A model generated the notes under the pieces. It did not search any database and had not been told where the DNA came from. It saw only the letters and a program-made list of their open reading frames with translations. Positions 16,733 to 25,275 of a stretch of 64,000 bases of DNA are shown piece after piece. Within the stretch, counting starts at the first letter, position 1; each line of letters starts with the position of its first letter. The translations under genes and the position numbers were made by a program. The DNA is from Mycolicibacterium frederiksbergense (GTDB lineage Bacteria; Actinomycetota; Actinomycetes; Mycobacteriales; Mycobacteriaceae): positions 5,254,249 to 5,318,248 of the forward strand of contig NZ_CP038799.1 in assembly GCF_012223425.1 (NCBI RefSeq), written 5' to 3'.

Positions 16733-18160
16733 ATGACATCCAACAGTCAGTCAGCAGAACTACATTCGGTGGACGAGGTGCTCCCCCGGAAGATGCGGTG
16801 GTTCGACGGCTTCGCGATGGCGATGACGATGCCCGCCGCGCTGGTCGCCACCCTGGGCGCCTCGATCGCCGGGCTCGGCGGCTGGGGTGCCGCGGTGCTG
16901 TGGGCCATCTCGATGGCCATATCGCTGGCCGTCAACTGGATCTATATCGAGTTGGCGGCGATGTTCCCCAATGCCTCGGGCGGCATCTCGGGCTACGCGG
17001 CCGAAGCGTGGAAGCGACGCGTGCCCTGGTTCGCGCCGCTGGCCGGGGTCGGGTATTGGCTGCCGTGGGGATCCAACCTGGCGACCTACGGTTCGTTCAC
17101 CGGTCTGCTGGTGCAGTCCCAGTGGTTCCCCGACCAACAGTGGACCTTTGATCTGGGTCCACTGCACTTCAGCTTCCCGATTCTCATCGGGCTGATCGTC
17201 ATCTTCGTGCTGTACGGCATCAATGTCATCGGCGTGCGGGTCACCATGGCGTTCGTCTATGTCACCGCCGCGATCCTGATGATCCCGCTTGCCGTGTTCA
17301 TCTTCTTCCCGCTCTTCAACGCCGACTGGGCGCCGATGGACCTGACGTGGAACCTGCACGGCCTGGAGGGTCTACACACCGCGATCGTCTGGCTGTATGT
17401 GATGGCCTGGACGACGCTGGGCATCGAGGTCTGCGCGACCTTCGCTTCCGAGTATCGCGATCCGGTCCGGGACACCTCGCGGGCGATCCGTGCGTCGGCG
17501 CTGTTCTGCCTGGGGGTGTTCTTCCTCGTCCCGCTCACCCTCGGCGGTTTCGCCGGCGAGGAGGCGATCGCGGCGGACCCGTCCACCTTCTTCGTGGCGA
17601 GCTTCTCGCAGTTGACCGGCGCCGGTGCGGACGTCATGGTGTTGTGTCTCATCGCATCCCTGGTGTTGGTGATGCTGACATCTGTCGCCGATGCCTCGCG
17701 CGTCCTGTTCAACATGGGCAAGGAGGGCATCACCGTGCGCTCCATGGGCAAGCTCAATCGTCGCGGTGTTCCCATCCGCGCGCTGAACGTCATGCTGGTG
17801 CTCAACATCGTGCTGCTGGTGGTGCTCCAACAACCGCTGGCAATCATCGTCACCGGCAACCTTGGTTACATCCTGGCCCACGTGCTGGCCGTGGCCGGCT
17901 TCGCGCTGCTGCGCAAGGACCGGCCCACCGCGCCGCGTCCCATCCGGCTGCCGCGGGTCTTCGTGCCGGTCTCGGTGGGCCTTGCGATTCTGCTGACCGT
18001 GATGCTGGTCGTCGGAGCCACCGGGTTCTCGGTGACCGGGTACGGCGGCGTCCTCGAACTCGGCATCGCCCTGTCGATTCTGGCCGCGGGCGTGGTGCTC
18101 TGGTGGTTCGTTCAGCGCAGCGACCGACGCAACGAGGCGCAGGCGGACACGGCAGGCTGA
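16733..18160 (+). CDS. APC superfamily amino acid/amine permease
   Basis: A 475-residue membrane protein with twelve hydrophobic segments. It has the APC-family features: an N-terminal loop (FDGFAMAMTMPAALVATLGASI), a glycine-rich first helix, and a conserved acidic/aromatic region NASGGISGYAAEAW. It fits importers of amino acids or polyamines (for example PuuP-like), and being third in the oxidase-dehydrogenase operon it probably brings in the amine they degrade. The ATG at 16733 is preceded by GGAGG at a 7-base spacing; an earlier in-frame ATG at 16688 lies just after the previous stop without a site. Substrate specificity cannot be read from sequence. Confidence 0.85.
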   Translation: MTSNSQSAELHSVDEVLPRKMRWFDGFAMAMTMPAALVATLGASIAGLGGWGAAVLWAISMAISLAVNWIYIELAAMFPNASGGISGYAAEAWKRRVPWFAPLAGVGYWLPWGSNLATYGSFTGLLVQSQWFPDQQWTFDLGPLHFSFPILIGLIVIFVLYGINVIGVRVTMAFVYVTAAILMIPLAVFIFFPLFNADWAPMDLTWNLHGLEGLHTAIVWLYVMAWTTLGIEVCATFASEYRDPVRDTSRAIRASALFCLGVFFLVPLTLGGFAGEEAIAADPSTFFVASFSQLTGAGADVMVLCLIASLVLVMLTSVADASRVLFNMGKEGITVRSMGKLNRRGVPIRALNVMLVLNIVLLVVLQQPLAIIVTGNLGYILAHVLAVAGFALLRKDRPTAPRPIRLPRVFVPVSVGLAILLTVMLVVGATGFSVTGYGGVLELGIALSILAAGVVLWWFVQRSDRRNEAQADTAG

Positions 18161-18166
18161 TCGGCG

Positions 18167-18526
18167 TCACTGACCGTAGGTGTAGCGCAGGTTCGCGTTG
18201 ATGAGCTCGTTGAGGCGGTGCCGCAGATGGCCGACCAGACCGGCGTCGGGCTCGGGCTCGTCCAGGTACAGGGTCCACCGCAAGTCCGTTCCGCCGTCAC
18301 TGGTGGCCGAGAGATCGAACCGCACGATGGCGTCGGGGCGCCGGGGCCACAGCGATGACCAGACCACCAGGCGTGCCTGATCGCTCTCGGTGACGGTCGG
18401 GGCGATCTCGTCGACCCTCAACTCGAGCCACGGACGCGCCGGTTGGCGATGCGGGTCGCACAGATCCTCGAACAACGCCCACGGGGGCGCGGGTTGGCTG
18501 CGTCGGCGGGAGCCGAATTCCTTCAT
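18167..18526 (-). CDS. Small SRPBCC/polyketide-cyclase-like protein
   Basis: A 119-residue protein starting MKEFGSRRRSQPAPPWALFEDL. Its strand pattern (LELRVDEIAPTVTES, ARLVVWSSLWPRRPDAIVRFDLSATSDGG, DLRWTLYLDEP) and C-terminal helix LRHRLNELINANLRY resemble the START/SRPBCC helix-grip fold, which binds hydrophobic ligands. No catalytic residue can be assigned. The ATG at 18526 is 10 bases after the stop of the upstream membrane protein, so the two are probably one transcription unit. It is convergent with the permease gene, whose stop is 6 bases away. The fold call is by pattern only and uncertain. Confidence 0.6.
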   Translation of the reverse strand: MKEFGSRRRSQPAPPWALFEDLCDPHRQPARPWLELRVDEIAPTVTESDQARLVVWSSLWPRRPDAIVRFDLSATSDGGTDLRWTLYLDEPEPDAGLVGHLRHRLNELINANLRYTYGQ

Positions 18527-18536
18527 CGTCGGCCGC

Positions 18537-18983
18537 CTACCGGGCCCGATCCAGCCAGCGCGCAATCCGCGGCTCGAACACCGCCAGCAGTATCGCTGAG
18601 ACGAGCCACACCCCCGATAGTGCGACCGTGGTGTTCCACGCGTCCATCGAGAAGCCCTCGTCATCCTCGGTGTGGAAGAACGGCGTGATGATGCCGTATT
18701 CGATCGCCGGGGCGACCGCGATGCTGAACGCGAGACCCGTTGTGGCGCCGAAGGCTCCGCGCAGCAGATAGGAGCGCGGGCTCCCGTCGGTCGGCGCGGC
18801 GTGATGGTGGGCCAGCAGGATGAGCAACAGCATCAGGCCGATGACGACGGCCAGGACGTCCCAGTCCTCGCCGGCGAAGATGAAGGCGACGGCTCCGCCG
18901 ACCGTGGCCAGGGCCAGCGCGCCGGGATCCACGCGGTGCTGGACGTGCAGTGTCGGCGGTGGGCCCTGGTCGTCGGCTGGCAT
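18537..18983 (-). CDS. Small membrane protein, function unknown
   Basis: A 148-residue protein with about four hydrophobic segments (around residues 22-40, 45-58, 75-92 and 122-140) and charged ends; ARWLDRAR is the C-terminus. The second segment is followed by AHHHAAP, a short His run. I do not recognise a family. The reading frame is well used and coupled to the downstream SRPBCC-like gene, so it is very probably real. It starts near a region with the fbpC terminator on the right. Confidence 0.65.
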   Translation of the reverse strand: MPADDQGPPPTLHVQHRVDPGALALATVGGAVAFIFAGEDWDVLAVVIGLMLLLILLAHHHAAPTDGSPRSYLLRGAFGATTGLAFSIAVAPAIEYGIITPFFHTEDDEGFSMDAWNTTVALSGVWLVSAILLAVFEPRIARWLDRAR

Positions 18984-19049
18984 GACCGAACTTTATTGCT
19001 GCGAGCCAGATAATCCGCTGCGAATCGCCGCTCGCGCAACGCGCAAAAG

Positions 19050-19088
19050 CAGGGAGCCTGCCGTTCGGGGGGTACGGCAGGCTCCCTG
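19050..19088 (-). terminator. Intrinsic-type terminator of fbpC
   Basis: A perfect 15-base stem, CAGGGAGCCTGCCGT paired with ACGGCAGGCTCCCTG, encloses a 9-base loop. Read leftward it begins 22 bases after the fbpC stop codon, is preceded by an A-rich tract and is followed by CTTTTGCG. This is close to a textbook factor-independent terminator, stronger than most mycobacterial ones, and fits the high expression expected of an antigen 85 gene. Confidence 0.8.
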
Positions 19089-19110
19089 GGTTTTGTGGAT
19101 CAAGCCCTCA

Positions 19111-20106
19111 TCAGGCGACGGCTTGGGCTCCCAGCACACGCTGGATATCCGGCTTCATCATCTGGAGCTGCTGGCCCCAGTAGCCCCAGCTGTGGGTTCC
19201 GTTCGGCGGGAAGTTGAACACACCGTTGGTGCCACCGGCCGCGATGTACTTGTCGCGGAAGGCGACATTGGTGCGCAGCGTGAAGCCCTCCAGGAACTGG
19301 GCGGCCATCAGGTTGGCGGCGTTGCCGCCGGCGTCCAGGTCCGACGGGGTGCCGGTGCCGCAGTAGATCCAGACCCGGGTGTTGTTGGCCACCAGCTGGT
19401 TGATGTTGACCATCGGATCGTTGCGCTTCCAGGCCGGATCAGAGGACGGGCCCCACATGCTCTCGGCGTTGAAGCCACCGGCGTCGTTCATGGCCAGACC
19501 GATCAGCATCGGCCACCAGCCCTCGGACGGATTGAGGAAGCCCGACAGGGTTGCCGCATAGATGAACTGCTGCGGATGGTGGATCGCGTAGGTCAGCGCC
19601 GCACTGCCGGCCATCGAGATACCGACCGCCGCGTTACCGGTGCGCGACACGCCCTTGGCGGCTTCCAGGTAGGTGGGCAGCTCCTGGGTCAGGAACGTCT
19701 CCCACTTGTAGGTGTAGTTCTGCCCGTTGCCCTTCGAGGGCTGGTACCAGTCGGTGTAGAAGCTGGACTGACCGCCGACGGGCATGACCGTCGACAGACC
19801 GGATTCGTAGTAGTACTCGAATGCGGCGGTGTTGATGTCCCAGCCGTTGTAGTCGTCCTGGGCGCGCAGACCGTCGAGCAGATAGACCGCGTGCGGTCCG
19901 CCGCCCTGGAACTGCACCCGGATGTTGCGGTTCATGGACTGCGAGAACACGTCCAGATACTCCACGGGCAGGCCCGGGCGCGAGAACGCTCCCGCTGTCG
20001 CCGAACCCCCGGCGAAGCCGATCAGCCCGGGCAGTACCAGGACTGAAGCGGCGACCACCGCCGCCCTGCGTAGCACTCCGCCTCGGATATTTCTGATGAA
20101 CTTCAT
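19111..20106 (-). CDS. fbpC: Antigen 85C mycolyltransferase (trehalose dimycolate synthesis)
   Basis: The 331-residue precursor transfers mycolic acids from trehalose monomycolate to arabinogalactan and to trehalose monomycolate, outside the membrane. A signal peptide (RRAAVVAASVLVLPGLIGFAGGSATA) precedes the mature start AFSRPGLPVEYLDVFS. The catalytic Ser is in GISMAGSAAL; the Glu is in AQFLEGFTLRTN and the His in PPNGTHSWGYWG. The loop reads YQPSKGNGQNYTYKWE, with neither of the two cysteines that form a disulfide in 85A/85B, and WIYCGTGTP keeps the reactive Cys; both fit 85C rather than 85A/85B. The ATG at 20106 gives the usual signal; a GTG at 20133 would add nine residues. Its own terminator follows. 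Confidence 0.94.
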   Translation of the reverse strand: MKFIRNIRGGVLRRAAVVAASVLVLPGLIGFAGGSATAGAFSRPGLPVEYLDVFSQSMNRNIRVQFQGGGPHAVYLLDGLRAQDDYNGWDINTAAFEYYYESGLSTVMPVGGQSSFYTDWYQPSKGNGQNYTYKWETFLTQELPTYLEAAKGVSRTGNAAVGISMAGSAALTYAIHHPQQFIYAATLSGFLNPSEGWWPMLIGLAMNDAGGFNAESMWGPSSDPAWKRNDPMVNINQLVANNTRVWIYCGTGTPSDLDAGGNAANLMAAQFLEGFTLRTNVAFRDKYIAAGGTNGVFNFPPNGTHSWGYWGQQLQMMKPDIQRVLGAQAVA

Positions 20107-20275
20107 AACGGCAACCAACCCACCTTTCTTCACGTGTTAAGCAAGCGCCGCTGCTTTCTTCGTGAGGTAGTTGAACATGCGCCTCACCAGTCACACACGT
20201 AACAGCGCGGCGTGGTGTGGTCGCGGGTTGCTAACGATTGCGACTCGGGGTCGAGACCAGCTCCGACACCGGTGT

Positions 20276-21673
20276 TCAGTCGATCGCGGACAGTGCCTGT
20301 CGCACGGCGATCTGGCGTTCCTCGATGGCTCTGCCGAATTCCTGCAGCAGCACCGGTTTGCGGGCCACGAGCTTCTCCAGGTCCACACGTTCGATCTGCA
20401 CCACGGTGACCTCGTCGAGTGCGTACGCGCCCGTCGTGACGGGCTCGCGGGTCAGCGTGGTCTGGCCGAGGAAGTCGCCCTCCTCGGCCGTGCGGACCGT
20501 GACGGTCATGCCGTCATCACGCACCGCCGTCAGTTTCACCCGCCCTTGCACGATGAACGTCATCCGAGTCGGCACCTGACCGGGCGACTGAATGGACTCC
20601 TCGGCGCCGTACCGGGCCAGCCGCACTCGGGACGTCAACTCGTCGAGTTCGGCGCCCTTCAGGCGCAGGCTGGACGCCACAACCGTCATGGCGTCGGCGA
20701 CCCTTTCCGGCGTCGCGAAATCGTCGTCGGCTTCATCGAGGTGAAGCCCGGCCCGACGCGACGCGTACCAGATCCAGCGCAGGAACGTCGCCCTGGCGGC
20801 GACGTCGTCGGTGGGGGAGCGCAGCGGGATGGTGGCCTGGTAGTCCAGCCCGCCGCTGTACGCGGCGGTGGCCTTCGCACCGGCACGGAGGTGCGGCAAC
20901 GCGTTGGCCGCCCGGGACAGCAAGGCACACACAACATCCGGCGAATCTTCGACACCGAACACGCAACGCACCGTGATCGAGTGCTGACCGGCCGGCCGGC
21001 TCAGATTGGTGAACGACGCACCGGCGAGCACCGAGTTGGGGATGATCTGCATGCCGCTGCGGGTGTCGATATGCGTTGCGCGCCAATTCACCTCGATGAC
21101 ACGCCCACGTGCGCTCGGTGTGTCGAGCCAGTCACCCAGACGGAACGGCTGCTCGAACAGCAGCAGAAGACCTGACACGATCTGGCCCACCGAATTCTGC
21201 AGCGCCAGACCCAATACGATCGAGGTGATGCCCAGGGCGGTGAACAGACCGCCGACGTTGGCGCCCCACACATAGGAGAAGATCAACGCCAGCCCGACGG
21301 CGATCACCGCGAAGCGGGCCACGTCCAGAAAGATCGACGGCATGCGTTTGCGCCAGCTGTCGTCGGGAGCGCCCTGGAACAGGGTGGCGTTCAGCCCCGA
21401 CAACAACAGGATGAGAACGACGAATCCGAACGCTGTGGCAATGATCCGCACCGGCGTGGCATCCGCGGACACCTCATTGGCTTTGGTCAGCAGCAGCAGC
21501 AGTGCGCCAAGCGGCAGGATGTAGTTGCGCAGCAGTCCGACTGCGCGAGCCAGCGTGTTGCCCCTGCGCACCAGCGCGTTGCGCAGTTCGGTCAGTAGCA
21601 CGATCGTCAGGGGCAGACCGATGGAGATGCCCACCGCCCAGGCGAACCACGGTGCGCCGGTGATGTCGTTCAC
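20276..21673 (-). CDS. MscS-type channel with cyclic-nucleotide-binding domain
   Basis: From the GTG at 21673, the 465-residue protein has several N-terminal membrane helices, an MscS-type pore and beta domain (GITSIVLGLALQNSVGQIVSGLLLLFEQPFRLGDW, read as two parts around residues 145-180) with IEVNWRATHID and IIPNSVLAGASF. A C-terminal cyclic-nucleotide-binding domain (about 345-460) contains TFIVQGRVKLTAV and GDFLGQTTLT. It is a homologue of M. tuberculosis Rv2434c by arrangement. It should be a small-conductance channel whose opening depends on cAMP/cGMP as well as tension. The start overlaps the stop of the receptor cyclase by GTGA, strongly implying a stoichiometric sensor-effector pair. 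Confidence 0.88.
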   Translation of the reverse strand: MNDITGAPWFAWAVGISIGLPLTIVLLTELRNALVRRGNTLARAVGLLRNYILPLGALLLLLTKANEVSADATPVRIIATAFGFVVLILLLSGLNATLFQGAPDDSWRKRMPSIFLDVARFAVIAVGLALIFSYVWGANVGGLFTALGITSIVLGLALQNSVGQIVSGLLLLFEQPFRLGDWLDTPSARGRVIEVNWRATHIDTRSGMQIIPNSVLAGASFTNLSRPAGQHSITVRCVFGVEDSPDVVCALLSRAANALPHLRAGAKATAAYSGGLDYQATIPLRSPTDDVAARATFLRWIWYASRRAGLHLDEADDDFATPERVADAMTVVASSLRLKGAELDELTSRVRLARYGAEESIQSPGQVPTRMTFIVQGRVKLTAVRDDGMTVTVRTAEEGDFLGQTTLTREPVTTGAYALDEVTVVQIERVDLEKLVARKPVLLQEFGRAIEERQIAVRQALSAID

Positions 21674-23847
21674 GGCTGGGTCTCGGTGAGCCGCCACACC
21701 GGCTCGGCCCCGTCTGCGCCCACGATCTCCCCGGTCTGGACGAACCGGTGTTCCTCACCCAGCGAGTCGTACACCCGGGCCGTGACATAGATGCCGCCCT
21801 GGTCCGAGCCGGTCTGTACCCTGTTGGCAAGATCGACCGTGGCGCCCCACATGTCGTAGGCCAGGGTCGAGCGCCCCACCAGTCCGCTCGTGACGGTGCC
21901 GGTGTCGATACCGGCCCGGAGCGTGAGCGCGCTGCCGGTCTCGCCGTTGAAGCGGTTGACGATCAGCTGCATCTCCATCGCGAAATCCACTGTGCGCCGT
22001 ACATTGTCTAGGCGAGGCACGTTCAGTCCGCAGCTGGCCAGATATCCGTTGTGCAGAGTGCGGATATGTTCCACCCCGAGGCTGTCGGCCGCGGCGTCGA
22101 ACTGGCGGACCAGCCTGTTGACGATGGCCAGCGAATCCTCCGAGCTCAGATTCGCCGAGAGTTCCTCCAGGCCGACGATATCGGCGAAGATGACCGACAC
22201 GTCCTGATGATCCTGCGAGATGGTTTCCTCACCGTCGCGGTAGCGCGCCACCGCCGTCTCCGGCATCAGCGACAGCATGAGTCTGTCGTTCTCACTGCGT
22301 TGCTCGTTGAGCAGATCTTCCTTGATGGCCAGGTTGCGACTCATATCGTTGAAAGCCACTGTGAGGTCGCCGAATTCATCCCTGGATAGCACCGGAACCG
22401 TGACGCCGTAGTCCCCGGAGCTGATTCGTCTGGCGCCGGCTTCAAGCCGGCGGATGGGTCGCACGAAGAACCGCGCCAGCAGCATGGCCGCGATCGACAC
22501 CACGAAGATGATCGCTGCGGTGGACAGCACCAGGGTGCGGGTAAATGCCGACACCGGCGCGAAGGCCTCTGCGGTATCGATCTCGGCGATCACTCCCCAG
22601 TGCAGACCCTCGATCTCCACCGGTCCGTACGCCTGCAACGACTGCTGCCCGAGGTAGTCGTCGGTGACGACCGTGCCGCGTTCACCGCGCAGGGCGCGCT
22701 CGGCGGACGGACCGTCGACCGGCTGCACCAAGGTGGTGCCGTTCTGCCGAAGCGAGTCCTCCGCGATCTCCGGGGGCGTCCCGGCCTCGATGACGGCGCG
22801 TTTGAACGCTTCGGGATCCTCCACGAACAACCGTGAGTCCGAGCGCATCAGACCGTCCGGCCCGACGATGTACGTTTCGCCGGTCCGGCCCATCCCGGAC
22901 GCCTCCCACTGCTTGTCCACCGTCATCAACCGGTTGATCTTCGAGATGGGAAACTGCATGGCCAGCACGCCCGTGGCGCGGCCCGCGCCCCCGACCGGAG
23001 AGACCAGCCATGCCGTGGGAGCGGGTGCCGGCTGGTATTGACCGAAATCGGTGACCGCCACGTAGTCCACCGTGTTGGACTGCATGGCCTTGATATAGGC
23101 CTCGGTGAGGTTGCCGCCCTTGTAAGGACCGTTGAGGATGTTGCTGCCGAGTTCGACACCCTTGTTCGCGGTGTAGACGATATTGCCGCGGGTGTCGATG
23201 AGCAGCGCGTCCTCGTATTTGAAGCGGGTGACGATTTCACGGAAGAAGTCGTTGTATTTGGCGTTCGCCGCCGACCATGCGCTGCGGTCACCGGCGTCGT
23301 CGAACAGAATGGACTGCTCGTCTTCGGTGAACGGCGTCGTGTACATGGCCTGCAGGTAACGCTGAGCATTGCCGTAGGGCAGCAGCGCGGCCACATCGAT
23401 CTGGTTGCCGGTCTGTTCCCTTTCCTCCCTGGCGAACGGCCCGGTGTAATAGTCGGTGAGGCGCTGTTGCTGTTGCGGCGTGATGGTGGCGTTGGCCAGC
23501 TCGTCGAAGCCGGCGGTGAAATCCTGTAGCGCCTGGGTCGCCGTCGCGCCGCGGCTGTAGATCACCAACGAGTCCTTGAGATCCGCCACACCGATGCCCA
23601 GCGTCCGTGTCTGTGCCTCCCGGATCTCGGTCAGCCGGTCGAACACCGACGCCCGCAGCGACTCATGGCCGGACTGATATCCGATGAAGCCGACGATCAC
23701 CGCCGACAGCACGCTCGTCGCGAGCAACATCAACAGCAATCTGGATTGGATACTGGCTCGGGAGAACAGGTGGCGCCGGCTCAGGTGTGGTGTCGACGCT
23801 GTCGCGTCGAGATCGGCGGGCGGCCCGGGCGCAATCATCGTCGGCAT
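21670..23847 (-). CDS. Receptor-type class III nucleotidyl cyclase (variant catalytic site)
   Basis: The 725-residue protein is a homologue of Rv2435c. An N-terminal membrane helix (about 37-57) leads to a large extracytoplasmic dCache-like sensor (about 60-435), a second helix (438-460), HAMP (461-515) and a class III cyclase domain (545-720). The first metal Asp (VIFADIVG, 556), the base-selecting Asp (YDMWG, 665) and the transition-state Arg (676) are present. By eye alignment with Rv1625c, the substrate Lys is Arg596, the second metal Asp is Asn600, and the transition-state Asn is Asp672. Activity may be weak, altered or lost. It is coupled to the nucleotide-gated channel gene downstream. 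The ATG at 23847 is close to the divergent dehydrogenase promoter. Confidence 0.85.
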   Translation of the reverse strand: MPTMIAPGPPADLDATASTPHLSRRHLFSRASIQSRLLLMLLATSVLSAVIVGFIGYQSGHESLRASVFDRLTEIREAQTRTLGIGVADLKDSLVIYSRGATATQALQDFTAGFDELANATITPQQQQRLTDYYTGPFAREEREQTGNQIDVAALLPYGNAQRYLQAMYTTPFTEDEQSILFDDAGDRSAWSAANAKYNDFFREIVTRFKYEDALLIDTRGNIVYTANKGVELGSNILNGPYKGGNLTEAYIKAMQSNTVDYVAVTDFGQYQPAPAPTAWLVSPVGGAGRATGVLAMQFPISKINRLMTVDKQWEASGMGRTGETYIVGPDGLMRSDSRLFVEDPEAFKRAVIEAGTPPEIAEDSLRQNGTTLVQPVDGPSAERALRGERGTVVTDDYLGQQSLQAYGPVEIEGLHWGVIAEIDTAEAFAPVSAFTRTLVLSTAAIIFVVSIAAMLLARFFVRPIRRLEAGARRISSGDYGVTVPVLSRDEFGDLTVAFNDMSRNLAIKEDLLNEQRSENDRLMLSLMPETAVARYRDGEETISQDHQDVSVIFADIVGLEELSANLSSEDSLAIVNRLVRQFDAAADSLGVEHIRTLHNGYLASCGLNVPRLDNVRRTVDFAMEMQLIVNRFNGETGSALTLRAGIDTGTVTSGLVGRSTLAYDMWGATVDLANRVQTGSDQGGIYVTARVYDSLGEEHRFVQTGEIVGADGAEPVWRLTETQP

Positions 23848-23925
23848 CAGTTCGGCAGCCTATCCCGGCGACGAGCGGTGTCGCGCCGCTTGGCCGATGC
23901 CGGCCGTCGGCACCGAAGATGCAGC

Positions 23926-23931
23926 TACCCT
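23926..23931 (+). promoter_or_regulatory. Candidate -10 element for a leaderless message
   Basis: TACCCT matches the mycobacterial TANNNT -10 pattern and ends 8 bases before the GTG at 23939. A transcript starting at this spacing would begin at or next to the GTG, that is, be leaderless. No ribosome site is present, which fits. The prediction is by position only. Confidence 0.4.
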
Positions 23932-23938
23932 CGAAGCG

Positions 23939-25270
23939 GTGAGCGACGAACGCACCAGGGTGCTCATCATCGGTGGCGGATTCGGCGGGCTGTTCTGCGC
24001 CCGCAGGCTCGGCAGGCACGATGTCGACGTCACCCTGCTCGATCGGGGTGCCGGCCACATCTTCCAGCCGCTGCTCTACCAGTGCGCCACCGGAACCCTG
24101 AGCATCGGGCACATCAGTCGGTCGCTGCGTGAGGAGCTTGCGCGCCACCGCAATGTGACCACCTTGCTGGGTGAGGCGATCCGGCTGGATCCCGGCGCCC
24201 GGACCGTCACGGCGATGCGTCCCGACGAGACCACCTTCACCGTGGGTTACGACGTCCTGGTGGTCGCCGCGGGTATGAAACAGTCCTATTTCGGCAAGGA
24301 GCATTTCGCCGAATGGGCGCCGGGGATGAAGACCCTCGATGACGCCCTGTGTATCCGTCAGCGGCTGTTCACCGCGTTCGAGATCGCCGAGACGCTGCCG
24401 CCGGGACCCGAACGGGACAGCTGGCTGACGTTCGCCGTCGCCGGCGGCGGCCCGACCGGCGTGGAGATCGCCGGGCAGATCCGCGAGGTGGCCAGCCGTA
24501 CGCTGGCCAACGAATTCCACAGCATCGCCCCCGAGGACGCCAGGGTGTTGTTGTTCGACGGCGGCGACCGGGTGCTCAAGAGTTTCGCTCCGGGTCTGTC
24601 CGACAAGGCCGCCCGCACACTGACGTCACTCGGGGTCGAATTGCACATGGGCGTGCACGTGACCGATGTCGGCCGCGACGGGGTGACCGTCACGCCGAAA
24701 TCCGGTGGGGCGGCCGAACAGTACGCCGCGCGCACCGTGTTGTGGACCGCCGGTGTCGAGGCCGTGCCCTTTGCCCGGCAGGTCGCCGAGGTCCTCGGGG
24801 CGGACACCGACCGCGCCGGCCGGATCAGCGTCGAGGACGATCTTTCGGTGCCCGGGCATCCCGAGGTCTTCATCGTCGGGGACCTTGTCGGTCGCGACGA
24901 CCTGCCGGGGGTCGCCGAGAACGCCATGCAGGGCGGGCTACACGTGGCCGCCTGCGTGCGCCGCGACCTCGACGGTAAACCGCGCCGGCGCTACCGCTAC
25001 CGGGATCTGGGATCGGCGGCCTACATCAGCCGGGGCAACGCGCTGCTGCAGGTCGGGCCCGTCCGGGTGTCCGGTTTCGCCGGCTGGCTGGGCTGGGGCT
25101 TCATCCACATCGCGTTCCTCACCGGTCTGAGTAACCGGGTCAGCACCGTGTTCACCTGGATGGCCGCCATCGGTCGGGCCGATCGTCATCATCGGGCGTT
25201 CATGCTCGGTGGTGCCACCGCGGCCGAGCAGCACTACACGTGGTCCGAGTGTGACGAGACGCCAGGCTGA
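23939..25270 (+). CDS. NDH-2-like FAD/NAD(P) dehydrogenase
   Basis: From the GTG at 23939 the 443-residue product is a type II NADH dehydrogenase-like flavoenzyme. The FAD-binding fold is LIIGGGFGGLFCARRL near 7-22, the NAD fold is VAGGGPTGVEIAGQI near 165-179, and the second FAD motif is VFIVGDL near 310. A C-terminal amphipathic and hydrophobic stretch (FAGWLGWGFIHIAFLTGLSN) resembles the membrane-anchoring end of Ndh. It would oxidise NADH at the membrane face and reduce quinone without proton pumping. In-frame starts at 23684 and 23897 run into or next to the divergent cyclase gene; the 23939 start has a -10-like element at leaderless spacing. Whether it is a true respiratory NDH-2 or another quinone reductase is open. 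Confidence 0.82.
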   Translation: MSDERTRVLIIGGGFGGLFCARRLGRHDVDVTLLDRGAGHIFQPLLYQCATGTLSIGHISRSLREELARHRNVTTLLGEAIRLDPGARTVTAMRPDETTFTVGYDVLVVAAGMKQSYFGKEHFAEWAPGMKTLDDALCIRQRLFTAFEIAETLPPGPERDSWLTFAVAGGGPTGVEIAGQIREVASRTLANEFHSIAPEDARVLLFDGGDRVLKSFAPGLSDKAARTLTSLGVELHMGVHVTDVGRDGVTVTPKSGGAAEQYAARTVLWTAGVEAVPFARQVAEVLGADTDRAGRISVEDDLSVPGHPEVFIVGDLVGRDDLPGVAENAMQGGLHVAACVRRDLDGKPRRRYRYRDLGSAAYISRGNALLQVGPVRVSGFAGWLGWGFIHIAFLTGLSNRVSTVFTWMAAIGRADRHHRAFMLGGATAAEQHYTWSECDETPG

Positions 25271-25275
25271 TCCCG

